Position numbers and translations under genes: made by a program. This document shows, piece by piece, positions 43,585-56,007 of a DNA stretch of 64,000 nucleotides. The stretch is from assembly GCA_947625465.1 (NCBI GenBank), contig CANQOK010000002.1, positions 107,575 to 171,574 of the forward strand, read 5' to 3'. Numbering within the stretch: position 1 is the stretch's first letter; each line of letters begins with the position of its first letter. Origin of the DNA: an uncultured Lachnospiraceae bacterium. GTDB taxonomy: Bacteria; Bacillota; Clostridia; Lachnospirales; Lachnospiraceae. The notes under the pieces were generated by a model, which had not been told where the DNA came from, did not search any database, and worked only from the letters and a program-made list of their open reading frames with translations.

Positions 43585-44477
43585 TCTTTTTCTCCCAATG
43601 TGATCTCTGCCGAAAACTTCCGCTCTTCTGCCAGTACATTCTGGCTGCCGATCCCGGCGGAATTGATATTTACAATATAGGCTTCTATCACCGTCTCCTC
43701 TGTGATCTCACAGGTAATCTGGTTGACCGATGCAAGAAACGCCGCCGCGTCTGTCCCTTCTTTCGCCGTATAGTGCGGGATTCCGCCCGCCATCAGATCG
43801 GTTTCCTTTAATACGGCCTGGCTGCCGCTCCAGCATAAGGTCAGGTTTTCGTCGGTCGGCACCGCGTTTCCGGTCCGGTATGCCAGCGTATATGTATTTT
43901 CCGCAGACTGATCCACAACATAGATCTGGTTCCAGTCGGAACCGGAGCCTGCGCGCACCGGATTGGTAAACAGCCGGTCTTCCGCCTGTTTTACGCCGTC
44001 ATTTCCTTTTGTCAGTGTGATCGTCATAACCTTCTGTACGCTGCTGTCGCCGATTCTGCTGACGGCTTCCTCTGTCGCCATATAGACAATAGCGCGGACA
44101 GTCGCCGTTTCATAGACATTGCCGTCCGCATCCTCCGGAGCCCATACCGCATGCCCGGCCGCCGTGGTATAAGCGGTATGCCACAGATTTTCCGGTCTGT
44201 CCTGCTGCCGCAAAAATGCGTCCTCCGAGGCCGTCTGCGGCTTTACGGTGCCGCCGTCCGCCTCCCAGTAAATATACAGGCCGGAAATGTCCCCTTCCAT
44301 CGGCACAGAAAGGGAACCGTCCTCATGGAGGACGATCCGCACTTCTTCGATACTGTTGTCAAACCAGTCGTTGGCATATTCCAAAACCAGGAAATAAGCC
44401 ACAATCGCAACCGTAGCGATCAGCAGCACAAATCCGCCGTTGATCATGATCTTACGGAAACCGCTTTTTACTTTCAT
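43581..44477 (-). CDS. Membrane-anchored extracytoplasmic protein of unknown function
   Basis: 298 residues: a basic N terminus, one span (about 13-31, GGFVLLIATVAIVAYFLVL), then a beta-rich domain with several Thr/Val strands and Trp residues (LYIYWEADGG, NLWHTAYTT, LTLCWSGSQAVLK). No family recognised; it looks like a secreted domain held at the membrane. AAAGGAAG lies close before the ATG at 44477. It begins 10 bp after the gyrA stop and ends on the fumarase start codon, so it is locked into the operon. Confidence 0.78.
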   Translation of the reverse strand: MKVKSGFRKIMINGGFVLLIATVAIVAYFLVLEYANDWFDNSIEEVRIVLHEDGSLSVPMEGDISGLYIYWEADGGTVKPQTASEDAFLRQQDRPENLWHTAYTTAAGHAVWAPEDADGNVYETATVRAIVYMATEEAVSRIGDSSVQKVMTITLTKGNDGVKQAEDRLFTNPVRAGSGSDWNQIYVVDQSAENTYTLAYRTGNAVPTDENLTLCWSGSQAVLKETDLMAGGIPHYTAKEGTDAAAFLASVNQITCEITEETVIEAYIVNINSAGIGSQNVLAEERKFSAEITLGEKE

Positions 44478-44487
44478 TGTCTTCCTT

Positions 44488-46944
44488 TCACTGCGCTTCC
44501 GAATCCCGGACCTTCGCGATACTTGCCACGCGGATGTCATTTTCGGTATCCAGCGCCATCAGTTTTACACCGGAGGTCGCGCGCCCGACCACGGATATGG
44601 TATCTACCGGCATCCGGATCAGGATTCCTTCATTGGTAATGAGCAGGATCTCCTGATATTCATTGACTGCCTTAAATCCAACCACATTTCCGGTTTTTTC
44701 ATTGATCCGATAACACTTTACGCCTTTGCCGCCCCGATGCTGCGGAGAAAATTCCGTAATATTGGTCCGTTTTCCCATACCGTTTTCGGATACCAGAAGC
44801 AGCGCTTCTCCCTGCGTATCCATCTGCATTCCGACGATCTCGTCTCCGTCCGTCAGATCCATTCCGATCACGCCCATCGAGCTTCTGCCGGTAGGCCGCA
44901 CATCTGTTTCATGGAACCGGATGCACTGACCGAATTTTGTTACCAGGAAAATATCTTTCTGGTTATTTGTCCGTTTTACCTCGATCAGTTCATCATCTTC
45001 CCGCAGAGTAATCCCCTGAATCCCGGTCTTCCGGATATTCTGATATTCTGTAATGGAAGTCTTTTTGACAATTCCCTTTTTGGTCGTCATAAACAGGTAT
45101 TCGTCGTCCTTATATTCCCGCACTGCCATAGCGGCGCTGATCTTTTCGCCCGGCTGCAGCTGCAGCAGATTGATGATCGCCGTTCCGCGGGCCGTTCTGC
45201 CCGCCTCCGGGATCTCATATCCCTTCAGACGGTAAACCCGTCCCCGGTTGGTAAAGAACAGAATATAGTGGTGGGTGGTCGTCATAAACAGTTCCTTAAT
45301 GAAATCCTCCTCTAAGGTCTGCATTCCTTTGACGCCCTTGCCGCCCCGGTTCTGAGAGCGGAAATTATCCACGCTCATCCGCTTGATATACCCCAGATTC
45401 GTCATACTGATCACCGTATTTTCCACAGGGATCAGATCTTCCGTAGAAAGATCGTAAACATCTCTGCCGATTTCGGTCCGCCGGTCGTCGCCGTACTTAT
45501 CCCGGATCACCAGAATCTCTTCTTTGATAACGCCTAACAGCAGTTTTTCGTCGGCCAGAATGGATTTCAGATAATCGATCCGTTCCATCAGTTCTTTGTA
45601 TTCCTGTTCGAGCTTCTCCCGTTCCAGACCGGTCAGCTGACGCAGACGCATATCGACAATGGCCTGTGCCTGCGGGTCCGACAGTCCAAACCGTTCCATC
45701 AGGCTTTCCTTCGCGATCTGTGTGGTACGAGAACTCCGGATGATCCGGATCACTTCGTCAATATGATCCAGCGCAATCAGCAGCCCCTCTAAAATATGGG
45801 CGCGTTCCTCGGCTTTGTTCAGTTCATATTTTGTCCTTCTGGTTACGACATCCTCCTGATGCCGCAGATAATGTACCAGCATATCAAGCAGTGTGAGGAT
45901 CTTCGGCTCGTTATTCACCAGAGCCAGCATGATCACACCGAAGGTATCCTGCATCTGCGTATGTTTATAAAGCTGATTTAAAATGACATTGGCGTTGGCG
46001 TCCTTACGCAGTTCAATGACGATCCGCATTCCCTGTTTATCGGATTCATCCCGCAGCTCCGTAATGCCGTCGACCCGCTTTTCTTTTACCATATCGGCAA
46101 TCTTCTCGATCAGCTTCGCTTTATTCACCATATACGGCAGTTCCGTTACAATGATCCGGCTCTTGCCGTTTTCCATCGTCTCGATATTGGAAATGGCGCG
46201 TACCCGGATCTTGCCTCTGCCGGTCCGGTATGCTTCTTCGATCCCTTTTCTCCCTAAGATCACACCGCCGGTCGGAAAATCCGGCCCTTTAATGACATCC
46301 ATCACCTCTTCAATGGAAGTATCCCGGTCTTCCTCGATCCGGTTGTCAATGATCTTGACTACGCCGTCAATGATCTCCCGCAGATTGTGCGGCGGGATAT
46401 TGGTCGCCATACCGACTGCGATCCCGTTGGTTCCGTTAGCAAGCAGATTCGGATACCGGGACGGCAGTACCACCGGTTCCCGCTCCGTCTCATCAAAGTT
46501 CGGTACGAAATCTACGGTATCTTTATTAATATCCGCCAGCATTTCCATGGAAATCCTGCTTAATCGTGCTTCCGTATAACGCATGGCAGCCGCGCCGTCT
46601 CCGTCCACAGAGCCGAAATTTCCGTGACCGTCTACCAAAGGATACCGGGTAGACCACTCCTGCGCCAGATTCACCAGCGCGCCGTAAATCGAGCTGTCAC
46701 CGTGCGGGTGGTATTTACCCATGGTATCACCCACGATACGGGCGCATTTTCGATGAGGCTTATCCGGTCCGTTATTCAGTTCGATCATAGAAAACAGAAC
46801 CCGCCGCTGTACCGGCTTTAACCCGTCTCTGACATCCGGCAGCGCTCTGGCCGCGATCACGCTCATGGCATACTGGATATAGGATTCTTCCATTGTCTGT
46901 TTCAGATCGACTTCATTGATCTTGTCAAAAATTGTCTCGTCCAT
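44488..46944 (-). CDS. gyrA: DNA gyrase subunit A
   Basis: 818-residue type II topoisomerase subunit that cuts and rejoins DNA. The winged-helix active site contains the catalytic Tyr in AAAMRYTEARLS (near residue 121). The quinolone-resistance region HPHGDSSIYGALVNLAQEW has the wild-type-like Ser. The GyrA box is in SQNRGGKGVKG, and the C-terminal beta-pinwheel has repeated VKTTSITEYQN-like blades. Directly after gyrB (18 bp). Confidence 0.98.
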   Translation of the reverse strand: MDETIFDKINEVDLKQTMEESYIQYAMSVIAARALPDVRDGLKPVQRRVLFSMIELNNGPDKPHRKCARIVGDTMGKYHPHGDSSIYGALVNLAQEWSTRYPLVDGHGNFGSVDGDGAAAMRYTEARLSRISMEMLADINKDTVDFVPNFDETEREPVVLPSRYPNLLANGTNGIAVGMATNIPPHNLREIIDGVVKIIDNRIEEDRDTSIEEVMDVIKGPDFPTGGVILGRKGIEEAYRTGRGKIRVRAISNIETMENGKSRIIVTELPYMVNKAKLIEKIADMVKEKRVDGITELRDESDKQGMRIVIELRKDANANVILNQLYKHTQMQDTFGVIMLALVNNEPKILTLLDMLVHYLRHQEDVVTRRTKYELNKAEERAHILEGLLIALDHIDEVIRIIRSSRTTQIAKESLMERFGLSDPQAQAIVDMRLRQLTGLEREKLEQEYKELMERIDYLKSILADEKLLLGVIKEEILVIRDKYGDDRRTEIGRDVYDLSTEDLIPVENTVISMTNLGYIKRMSVDNFRSQNRGGKGVKGMQTLEEDFIKELFMTTTHHYILFFTNRGRVYRLKGYEIPEAGRTARGTAIINLLQLQPGEKISAAMAVREYKDDEYLFMTTKKGIVKKTSITEYQNIRKTGIQGITLREDDELIEVKRTNNQKDIFLVTKFGQCIRFHETDVRPTGRSSMGVIGMDLTDGDEIVGMQMDTQGEALLLVSENGMGKRTNITEFSPQHRGGKGVKCYRINEKTGNVVGFKAVNEYQEILLITNEGILIRMPVDTISVVGRATSGVKLMALDTENDIRVASIAKVRDSEAQ

Positions 46945-46962
46945 TCTTCGTTCTCACCTCTG

Positions 46963-49990
<3,028 letters not shown>

Positions 49991-49991
49991 C

Positions 49992-50201
49992 TTACTTTAC
50001 AATAGAAACCTGCTGGCCCTGATAAGAAACCACATCTCCGTCATACAATTTCTTACCGCGCTGCAAAATGACTTCTCCGTTTACCGTTACCAGTCCGTCC
50101 AAAATGACTTCTTTCGCTTCCGAACCGGATTCCACAAGACCGGCGGCCTTCAGCGCCTGCCCCAGTTTGATAAACTCATCTCTCAATACCACTGTTTCCA
50201 T
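49992..50201 (-). CDS. yaaA: S4-domain RNA-binding protein (YaaA family)
   Basis: 69 residues, a lone S4 domain: IKLGQALKAAGLVESGSEAKEVILDGLVTVNGEVILQRGKKL. Found between dnaN and recF throughout Firmicutes; likely binds rRNA or ribosome assembly intermediates. AAGGAGA precedes the ATG. Confidence 0.93.
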   Translation of the reverse strand: METVVLRDEFIKLGQALKAAGLVESGSEAKEVILDGLVTVNGEVILQRGKKLYDGDVVSYQGQQVSIVK

Positions 50202-50219
50202 TCACGGATCTCCTTACAT

Positions 50220-51329
50220 TTATGAAACGGTGACAATCTGTACCGGCAATACCAGATAAATGTATTTTCCTTCGTCATCCCGGATAAAACACGGAGCCTT
50301 CGGATTCACCAGATACATGGAAATCTGTTCGTCGTCGATCACACGAAGCGCATCGATCAAAAACTTCGGATTAAAGCCGATCACAATGTCTTTGCCTTCT
50401 TTTTCGATATCGATCTCTTCATCCATAGAACCGATAAATGACTGGATCTTCAATTCCATTGTCTTATCGTTGATATATAAGATAACCGGTTTTTTATCGC
50501 CTTCCTTGATCAGCAGCGTCGCTCTGTCAATACAGTCAAGCAGCTCCCGCTTATTGATCACAACTTTGGTATTATAATCGCTGGAAAGCATCTGATCGAT
50601 CCGGAAATACTCCCCTTCGATCAGTCTGGAAACTACTATGGTTTCGTCAAATTCAAACACGATATGATTCTTCGTAAATGAAATCTGTACTTCATCTTCG
50701 ATTCCGCCGGTCAAAATCTTACTGATCTCATTCAACGTCTTGCCCGGTACGATCACCTTAATATCTCCAAAGGAATCCTTTAATTCAACCTTCCGGATCG
50801 CGATCCGATGTCCGTCCAGGGCTACGATCTTCAATTCATTCTCATGGATCTCAAATAATTCACCGGTCATCAGGCGGTTGGAATCGTTATCCGCAACAGA
50901 AAAGATCGTCTGCCTGATCATTTCCCGCAGGGTAAACTGAGAAAGGTATACGGAACGGTCTTTTTCCACAAACGGCAGATAAGAAAAATCTTCTCCTGAT
51001 TTTCCCAAAATAGAAAATTTCGCTTTTTCACAGGTAATCAATGTCTCAAAATTAGACGCGACGTCAATCGTAATCTCATTTTCCGGAAGTTTTCTTACAA
51101 TGTCGGAAAATACTCTGGCGTCAATCGCTACAATTCCTTTTTCGACAATGGTTCCGGTTACTTTTGTTTCAATCCCCAGTTCCATATCGTTGGCAGTCAT
51201 CTTGATCTCATTGGAAGATGCGTCGATCAGAACACATTCCAGAATAGACATCGTCGTCTTGGAAGGAACTGCTTTCATAACGATATTGATCGCGGAAACT
51301 AAATCTGATTTCTGACATATGATTTTCAT
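50220..51329 (-). CDS. dnaN: DNA polymerase III beta subunit (sliding clamp)
   Basis: 369 residues, three repeated clamp folds, starting MKIICQKSDLVSAINIVMKAVPSKTTMSILECVLIDA. The C-terminal hydrophobic-cleft residues appear in YIYLVLPVQI near the end. ATG 51329 follows AAAGGAG at 12 nt. A perfect TGCCGC/GCGGCA hairpin (51356-51370) lies in the leader just before that ribosome site. The dnaA-dnaN gap is 202 bp. Confidence 0.97.
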   Translation of the reverse strand: MKIICQKSDLVSAINIVMKAVPSKTTMSILECVLIDASSNEIKMTANDMELGIETKVTGTIVEKGIVAIDARVFSDIVRKLPENEITIDVASNFETLITCEKAKFSILGKSGEDFSYLPFVEKDRSVYLSQFTLREMIRQTIFSVADNDSNRLMTGELFEIHENELKIVALDGHRIAIRKVELKDSFGDIKVIVPGKTLNEISKILTGGIEDEVQISFTKNHIVFEFDETIVVSRLIEGEYFRIDQMLSSDYNTKVVINKRELLDCIDRATLLIKEGDKKPVILYINDKTMELKIQSFIGSMDEEIDIEKEGKDIVIGFNPKFLIDALRVIDDEQISMYLVNPKAPCFIRDDEGKYIYLVLPVQIVTVS

Positions 51330-51531
51330 AATTGGGTAGAACTCCTTTCTCTGACTGCCGCGCAGCGGCAACTATGTAATAATAAAATAAATAATGTAGT
51401 AGTATTATTAGAGGGCGTGGAAATGCGAAAAAGTACATGCAGCCCTTATGTTTCAACTGATTTCTTTCAGAATAAATCTGTGGAAATTGAAAAAAGTTAT
51501 CAACGGTTTCCACAATTTACAGAAGATCTGT
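51330..51531. other. dnaA-dnaN intergenic region with weak DnaA-box-like sites
   Basis: 202 bp without a gene. It holds the dnaN leader hairpin (51356-51370), a very AT-rich stretch (about 51372-51415), and near 51479-51515 a cluster of TGTGGAAAT, TTATCAACG and TTTCCACAA. Each differs from the TTATCCACA consensus by one or two bases, so a second, weaker DnaA-binding patch is possible. Confidence 0.45.
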
Positions 51532-52911
51532 TTAATTCGGAACGATTTTTTTCTTAATGATCTCGATGGTGCTGCGGACAGATTCATCTTCCCGAATGGC
51601 TTTATCGATCTTGTCGATTCCATAGCTGATCGTAGTATGGTCTTTTTTATTGACCAGGGCGCCGATGGTATTTAAGGATTCATCGGTCATCTGCCTTCCC
51701 AGGTACATATAGATCTGTCTGGCAAAAGCAATATCCTTAGTCCGCTTCTTACTGGTAAGATCCTGTACGCTTAACGCAAAGTGATCCGCAACGGTTTCCA
51801 GTATAATGGCAGGCGTGATCTGTTTGTCCACGTCCGGATAGATCGTATCTTTTAAAATATCGACGGCGTCTTCCAGCGTTAAACTGTTGTGAGAAACTTT
51901 GGAAAAAGCATGCAGTTTGATCAGCGCGCCTTCCAGCGTTCGGATATTGGATTTGATATTGGTTGCGATATAGTCCAGAATATCATTGGAAATGTTAAAT
52001 CCGGAGTTTTCGCTTTTCGTCTTTAAAATCGCCATTCTGGTTTCGTAATCCGGCGCCTGGATATCGATGGAAAGGCCTGCTTCAAACCGGGTCCGAAGCC
52101 GGTCTTCCAGTCCGTTCATATCCTTCGGCGGTTTATCGGAAGATATGACGATCTGCTTATCCGCCATACGAAGTGCATTGAAGGTATTAAAAAATTCCTC
52201 CTGAATTCCTTCCTTGTTGATCAGGAACTGGATATCATCTATAATTAGTGCATCAATATTCCGGTATTTATTCTTGAACGCGGTAGTATTGGCGCCGTTT
52301 CGAATGGCGTCGATAAACTGATTGGTAAAATCTTCACTGGTCGTATAAAGAACCCGGGCATTTTTATTGTTTTCAATAATAAAATGCGCGATAGACTGAA
52401 TCAGATGCGTCTTGCCGAGTCCCACGCCGCCGTAAATAAACAGCGGATTATACAGCGTACCGGGAGATTCCGCGGCAGCCAGCGCGGCGGCATGCGCGTA
52501 TCGGTTATTGGAACCGACTACAAACGCGTCAAAGGTATAATTTAAATTCAGATTCGCTTCCAGTTTCCGGTTCATCGTAACGGAATCTTCGGTGTTCGGC
52601 CTTAACCGGTCAAATTTTTTGTCGGAAATATTTTTATGTAAATCATTGATCTGATCCGGAAGCAGGATATTTACGTCAAATTCACTGTTTAACGCTTCTG
52701 AGATCACAACCATAAATGCTTCTTTATACTTATGATTGATAATGTTCAGACCGATATCGGAAATGTTCGCGACCAGCGTAACCAGCCCGTCTTCTACAGA
52801 ATACACCGTGATGGGTTCAATCCAGGTCCTGTAAGAGACATCTGTAATCTCATATTCATTTTTTAAAGTGAATAATATCTCATCCCATTTATCGAGTAAT
52901 TCCTGCAGCAT
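51532..52911 (-). CDS. dnaA: Chromosomal replication initiator DnaA
   Basis: 459 residues. Domain I (MLQELLDKWDEILFTLKNEYEITDVSYRTWIEPI) interacts with partner proteins. The AAA+ domain III spans about 120-335 (LNYTFDAFVVGSNNRYAHAAALA, Walker A GGVGLGKTHL, Walker B LIIDDIQFL, FFNTFNAL). Domain IV ends with the DnaA signature GALVNKKDHTTISYGIDKI, which reads the TTATCCACA boxes located just upstream. GGAG precedes the ATG. Confidence 0.98.
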   Translation of the reverse strand: MLQELLDKWDEILFTLKNEYEITDVSYRTWIEPITVYSVEDGLVTLVANISDIGLNIINHKYKEAFMVVISEALNSEFDVNILLPDQINDLHKNISDKKFDRLRPNTEDSVTMNRKLEANLNLNYTFDAFVVGSNNRYAHAAALAAAESPGTLYNPLFIYGGVGLGKTHLIQSIAHFIIENNKNARVLYTTSEDFTNQFIDAIRNGANTTAFKNKYRNIDALIIDDIQFLINKEGIQEEFFNTFNALRMADKQIVISSDKPPKDMNGLEDRLRTRFEAGLSIDIQAPDYETRMAILKTKSENSGFNISNDILDYIATNIKSNIRTLEGALIKLHAFSKVSHNSLTLEDAVDILKDTIYPDVDKQITPAIILETVADHFALSVQDLTSKKRTKDIAFARQIYMYLGRQMTDESLNTIGALVNKKDHTTISYGIDKIDKAIREDESVRSTIEIIKKKIVPN

Positions 52912-52974
52912 ATCGTAATCTCCGTTCTATTGATCTCATTTGTTTTATATAAAAACATACATAACCACCTATAC

Positions 52975-53003
52975 ATTTTACAGCAAAAAACAGGGAATTG
53001 CAA
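52975..53003 (-). promoter_or_regulatory. dnaA promoter
   Basis: On the minus strand TTGCAA (52998-53003), 17-bp spacer, TAAAAT (52975-52980). DnaA boxes lie just upstream, consistent with autoregulation. Confidence 0.65.
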
Positions 53004-53187
53004 GAAAAAAAACCCGTTTCCCGATTCGACAGGATTTGCGTGGTGGATAACAGTTATCCACATATAAACCCTTTAAAAATAAGGAAGTACGGATAATTTT
53101 TCAAAAAAATAAGCGACTTATCCACAAATTATCCACATAATGTGGAAAAATTGAGGAAAATGCGGATAAAAAAAGTATATATTTTAC

Positions 53188-53216
53188 TTGACGCAAGAAA
53201 TCTTTTTTAGTACAAT
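53188..53216 (+). promoter_or_regulatory. rpmH promoter
   Basis: TTGACG (53188-53193), 17-bp spacer, TACAAT (53211-53216). Confidence 0.72.
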
Positions 53217-53259
53217 CGGAATGATGTTTTACTATGAACCAGAAGGAGGTGCTTTGACG

Positions 53260-53394
53260 ATGAAAATGACATTTCAGCCAAAGAAACGGTCAAGATCCAA
53301 AGTTCATGGATTTAGAAAAAGAATGCATACTGCAAACGGCAGAAAAGTTTTAAAGGCCAGAAGAGCAAAAGGAAGAAAGATACTGTCAGCATAA
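53260..53394 (+). CDS. rpmH: 50S ribosomal protein L34
   Basis: 44 residues, very basic. [22 protein letters not shown] is the standard N terminus. GGAGG lies 10 nt before the ATG at 53260. First gene of the rightward operon rpmH-rnpA-yidD-yidC-jag-mnmE-mnmG. A small imperfect hairpin (53399-53424) follows and may attenuate. Confidence 0.98.
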   Translation: MKMTFQPKKRSRSKVHGFRKRMHTANGRKVLKARRAKGRKILSA

Positions 53395-53493
53395 GGAATA
53401 AGGTCGCAGTCATGTGGCCTTTTCATTCTTTATGGCAGAATTAAGGTGTGTCAGGCAGTGACACAGGAATTTAAGTCATAAACGGAGGTATGA

Positions 53494-53844
53494 ATGAGCC
53501 AGTTTATGCATCTGAGGAAGCCGCAGGAATTTCAGGCTGTATATCAGCATGGAAGATCTCTGGCGAATCGTTACCTTGTTATGTATCTGCTGCCGAACGG
53601 TACCTGCGAAAACAGGCTGGGAATCTCAGCCAGTAAAAAATTAGGGAACAGCGTAGTAAGACATCGGTTTGTACGGCTGGTACGGGAAGCATACAGATTA
53701 AACAGGGAGTCGTTGAACGGTGGGTTCGACATAGTAGTGATCGCGCGAATTGGCGCGAAAGGAAAAAGTTTCAGAGAAATAGAAAGTGCGTTTCTGCATT
53801 TATGCAGAAAACACAATATGGTTCGGAAAGGACAGGAATATTGA
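53494..53844 (+). CDS. rnpA: Ribonuclease P protein component
   Basis: 116-residue protein subunit of RNase P, which trims tRNA 5' leaders. Contains the RNR motif region ([22 protein letters not shown]) and the N-terminal substrate-leader cleft ([27 protein letters not shown]). Ends 1 bp before yidD. Confidence 0.96.
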   Translation: MSQFMHLRKPQEFQAVYQHGRSLANRYLVMYLLPNGTCENRLGISASKKLGNSVVRHRFVRLVREAYRLNRESLNGGFDIVVIARIGAKGKSFREIESAFLHLCRKHNMVRKGQEY

Positions 53845-53845
53845 G

Positions 53846-54058
53846 ATGAAACGGTTTTTACTGGGAAGCATCCGGTTTTACCAGAGAAATCTGTCGGGTC
53901 TGAAAAGGACCTGTAACTGTAAATTTATGCCGACCTGTTCGCAATATGCCGCCGAGGCAATCGAAAAATATGGATCGTTAAAAGGTTCTTTTCTAGCAGT
54001 GAAACGAATATTACGGTGTAATCCATTTTCAAAAGGTGGATATGATCCGGTTCCGTAA
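53846..54058 (+). CDS. yidD: Membrane protein insertion efficiency factor YidD
   Basis: 70 residues with the invariant cysteine-containing block [19 protein letters not shown] and [15 protein letters not shown] at the end. A short amphipathic membrane-associated helper for YidC. The ATG at 53846 follows the rnpA stop directly; an in-frame ATG 60 bp upstream lies inside rnpA. Confidence 0.96.
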   Translation: MKRFLLGSIRFYQRNLSGLKRTCNCKFMPTCSQYAAEAIEKYGSLKGSFLAVKRILRCNPFSKGGYDPVP

Positions 54059-54070
54059 GGAGGAAACAAC

Positions 54071-55330
54071 GTGTTAAATTTATTTTTAACAAAAGAAGAC
54101 GGTTTTATTTTAGGTCCCATCAGCGCGCTGCTGGGTAAGATTCTGGAGTGGATCTATGATTTCTTCTCCATGATGAGTATCGAAAGCGTGGGAATCTGTA
54201 TTATCGTCTTTACTATTATTGTCAGAATGTTGTTGTTGCCGCTTAATATCAAGCAGCAGAAATTTTCCAAGCTGTCTTCGCTTATGAATCCGGAATTGCA
54301 GGCAATTAACAAAAAGTACAGGGACAAGCGGGATCCCGATTCCATGACAAAGATGCGGGAGGAGACCAATGCGGTTTATCAGAAGTACGGAACCTCTCCC
54401 ACAGGCGGATGTCTGCAGCTGATCATTCAGATGCCGATTCTGTTTGCGTTGTGGCGGGTTATGATGAACATTCCCGCATATGTGCCGAAGATCAAGGAGA
54501 TGTATCTCGGGATCATCAATGCGATCACTGGCGGAGTCAGTGACGCGGCAGGACAGGTGTCCGCACTGGTAAACAGCGGGTTTACGCTGGAAGGCGCCGA
54601 TCAGGCTGCTTTCGCGGGCTGTACTACGCTGGATTCTGTAGTCGATGTTATGAAGAACTTCGGTGCCGATCAGTGGGATGCTCTGCAGAATCATTTTACG
54701 GGCGCTGCCAACGTGATCGCCGAAAACTCAGCACATCTGACAGATGTCAATACATTTCTGGGGATCAATTTAAGTTCAACGCCTCTGATCATCGGCGGAA
54801 TCGCATTTTTGATCCCGATTTTGTCCGTATTAGGTCAGTGGTTCAGCATGCAGCTTGCCATGAAGCTGCAAAAAGGCAGAAACGGCGAAGATATGCCGGG
54901 TATGGGTTCCATGAAGATGATGAACAACATTATGCCGATCGTATCCGGCGTTATGTGTTTATCTCTGCCCGCAGGTCTTGGTATTTACTGGGTTGCCGGC
55001 AGTGTGATCCAGATCATTCAGCAGATCGTTATGAACCGGTATTTTGCAAAACTGGATGTCAATGTGCTGGTGGAGAAGAATATCGAGAAACAGAACAAAA
55101 AGCGCGCGAAGCGCGGTTTGCCGCCGCAGAAGGTGACAAATGTCGCCCATATGAATGTGAAGAACATTGAGCACAATGAAAAGAGCAGTGCGGAAAAACG
55201 GGCGGAAAAGGTAAAGGAATCTACGGAATATTATGCAAAGAATGCGCCAAAGCCGGGCAGTCTGGCCGCAAAAGCGAATATGGTGCAGATGTATAATGAG
55301 AAGCAGCAGAACAAGGGTAAAAAGAAGTAA
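54071..55330 (+). CDS. yidC: Membrane protein insertase YidC/OxaA
   Basis: 419 residues, five main spans without the large periplasmic domain of E. coli YidC. The core contains the conserved positively charged groove residue in IIVRMLLLPLNIKQQ. MREETNAVYQKYGTSPTGGCLQLIIQMPILFALWRVMMN and the C-terminal AGLGIYWVAGSVIQIIQQIVMNRYF are diagnostic. The tail is basic and ribosome-binding-like. GTG start at 54071 after AAGGAGGA. No lipobox. Confidence 0.95.
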   Translation: MLNLFLTKEDGFILGPISALLGKILEWIYDFFSMMSIESVGICIIVFTIIVRMLLLPLNIKQQKFSKLSSLMNPELQAINKKYRDKRDPDSMTKMREETNAVYQKYGTSPTGGCLQLIIQMPILFALWRVMMNIPAYVPKIKEMYLGIINAITGGVSDAAGQVSALVNSGFTLEGADQAAFAGCTTLDSVVDVMKNFGADQWDALQNHFTGAANVIAENSAHLTDVNTFLGINLSSTPLIIGGIAFLIPILSVLGQWFSMQLAMKLQKGRNGEDMPGMGSMKMMNNIMPIVSGVMCLSLPAGLGIYWVAGSVIQIIQQIVMNRYFAKLDVNVLVEKNIEKQNKKRAKRGLPPQKVTNVAHMNVKNIEHNEKSSAEKRAEKVKESTEYYAKNAPKPGSLAAKANMVQMYNEKQQNKGKKK

Positions 55331-55346
55331 GAGTGATGGAGGAATC

Positions 55347-56003
55347 ATGGAACGGATTGAAGTAAAAGGAAAAACAGTGGAAGACGCGCTGACAGATGCG
55401 TTGGTACAGTTGGGCGTTACCAGTGATAAAGTAGAATATGAAGTAATTGAAAAAGGAAGCGCGGGCTTTCTGGGAATCGGCAGCAAGCAGGCGGTCGTTC
55501 AGGTATGGTTAAAGGAAGAACCTAAGAAATCCCCGGAAGAAGTTGCAGAGGAATTTATCGTAAAGGTTTGCGCTGCAATGAATCTGGATGTAAAGGTTAA
55601 GATTGAAACAGAAGATAAGAATCTGAATATCGAAATCGTCGGAGACGATATGGGCGTTTTGATCGGCAAGCGGGGCCAGACGCTGGATTCCCTGCAGTAT
55701 CTGGTAAGCCTGATCGTAAATAAGGAATCTGAGAGCTTTTACCGGGTAAAACTGGATACGGAGAATTATCGGGAACGCAGGAAGGAAACCCTGGAAAATC
55801 TTGCGAGAAACATTGCCTTTAAGGTAAAGAAAACAAGACGTTCCGTAGCGCTGGAGCCTATGAATCCTTATGAGAGAAGAATCATTCATGCAGCGCTGCA
55901 GAATGACAAGTATGTTACGACTGCCAGCAAAGGCGAAGATCCCAACCGTTATGTAGTAATTTCTTTTAAAAAGAATAATTTCTATAAGGAAAAAGAAGAT
56001 TAA
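55347..56003 (+). CDS. jag: RNA-binding protein Jag/KhpB
   Basis: 218 residues in three parts: a Jag-N domain (ERIEVKGKTVEDALTDALVQLG), a type II KH domain with the GxxG loop GKRGQT (about residues 109-114), and an R3H domain ending in RRIIHAALQNDKYVTTASKGEDPNRYVVI. KhpB binds small RNAs and influences cell division. The in-frame region upstream overlaps yidC and is rejected; GGAGG precedes ATG 55347. Confidence 0.95.
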   Translation: MERIEVKGKTVEDALTDALVQLGVTSDKVEYEVIEKGSAGFLGIGSKQAVVQVWLKEEPKKSPEEVAEEFIVKVCAAMNLDVKVKIETEDKNLNIEIVGDDMGVLIGKRGQTLDSLQYLVSLIVNKESESFYRVKLDTENYRERRKETLENLARNIAFKVKKTRRSVALEPMNPYERRIIHAALQNDKYVTTASKGEDPNRYVVISFKKNNFYKEKED

Positions 56004-56007
56004 AAAT

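Larger units (their letters stand above)
52912..53259. other. oriC: Replication origin oriC with DnaA boxes and AT-rich unwinding region
   Basis: 348 bp between divergent dnaA and rpmH. Perfect TTATCCACA boxes: 53054-53062, 53118-53126 and 53129-53137, all on the plus strand. One-mismatch boxes: 53042-53050 (minus, forming an inverted pair with the first), 53141-53149 (minus, TTTTCCACA) and 53161-53169 (minus, TTATCCGCA); 53089-53097 (minus) is weaker. The AT-rich stretch 53166-53187, next to the densest box cluster, is the likely unwinding element. Both flanking promoters lie inside the region. Confidence 0.92.
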
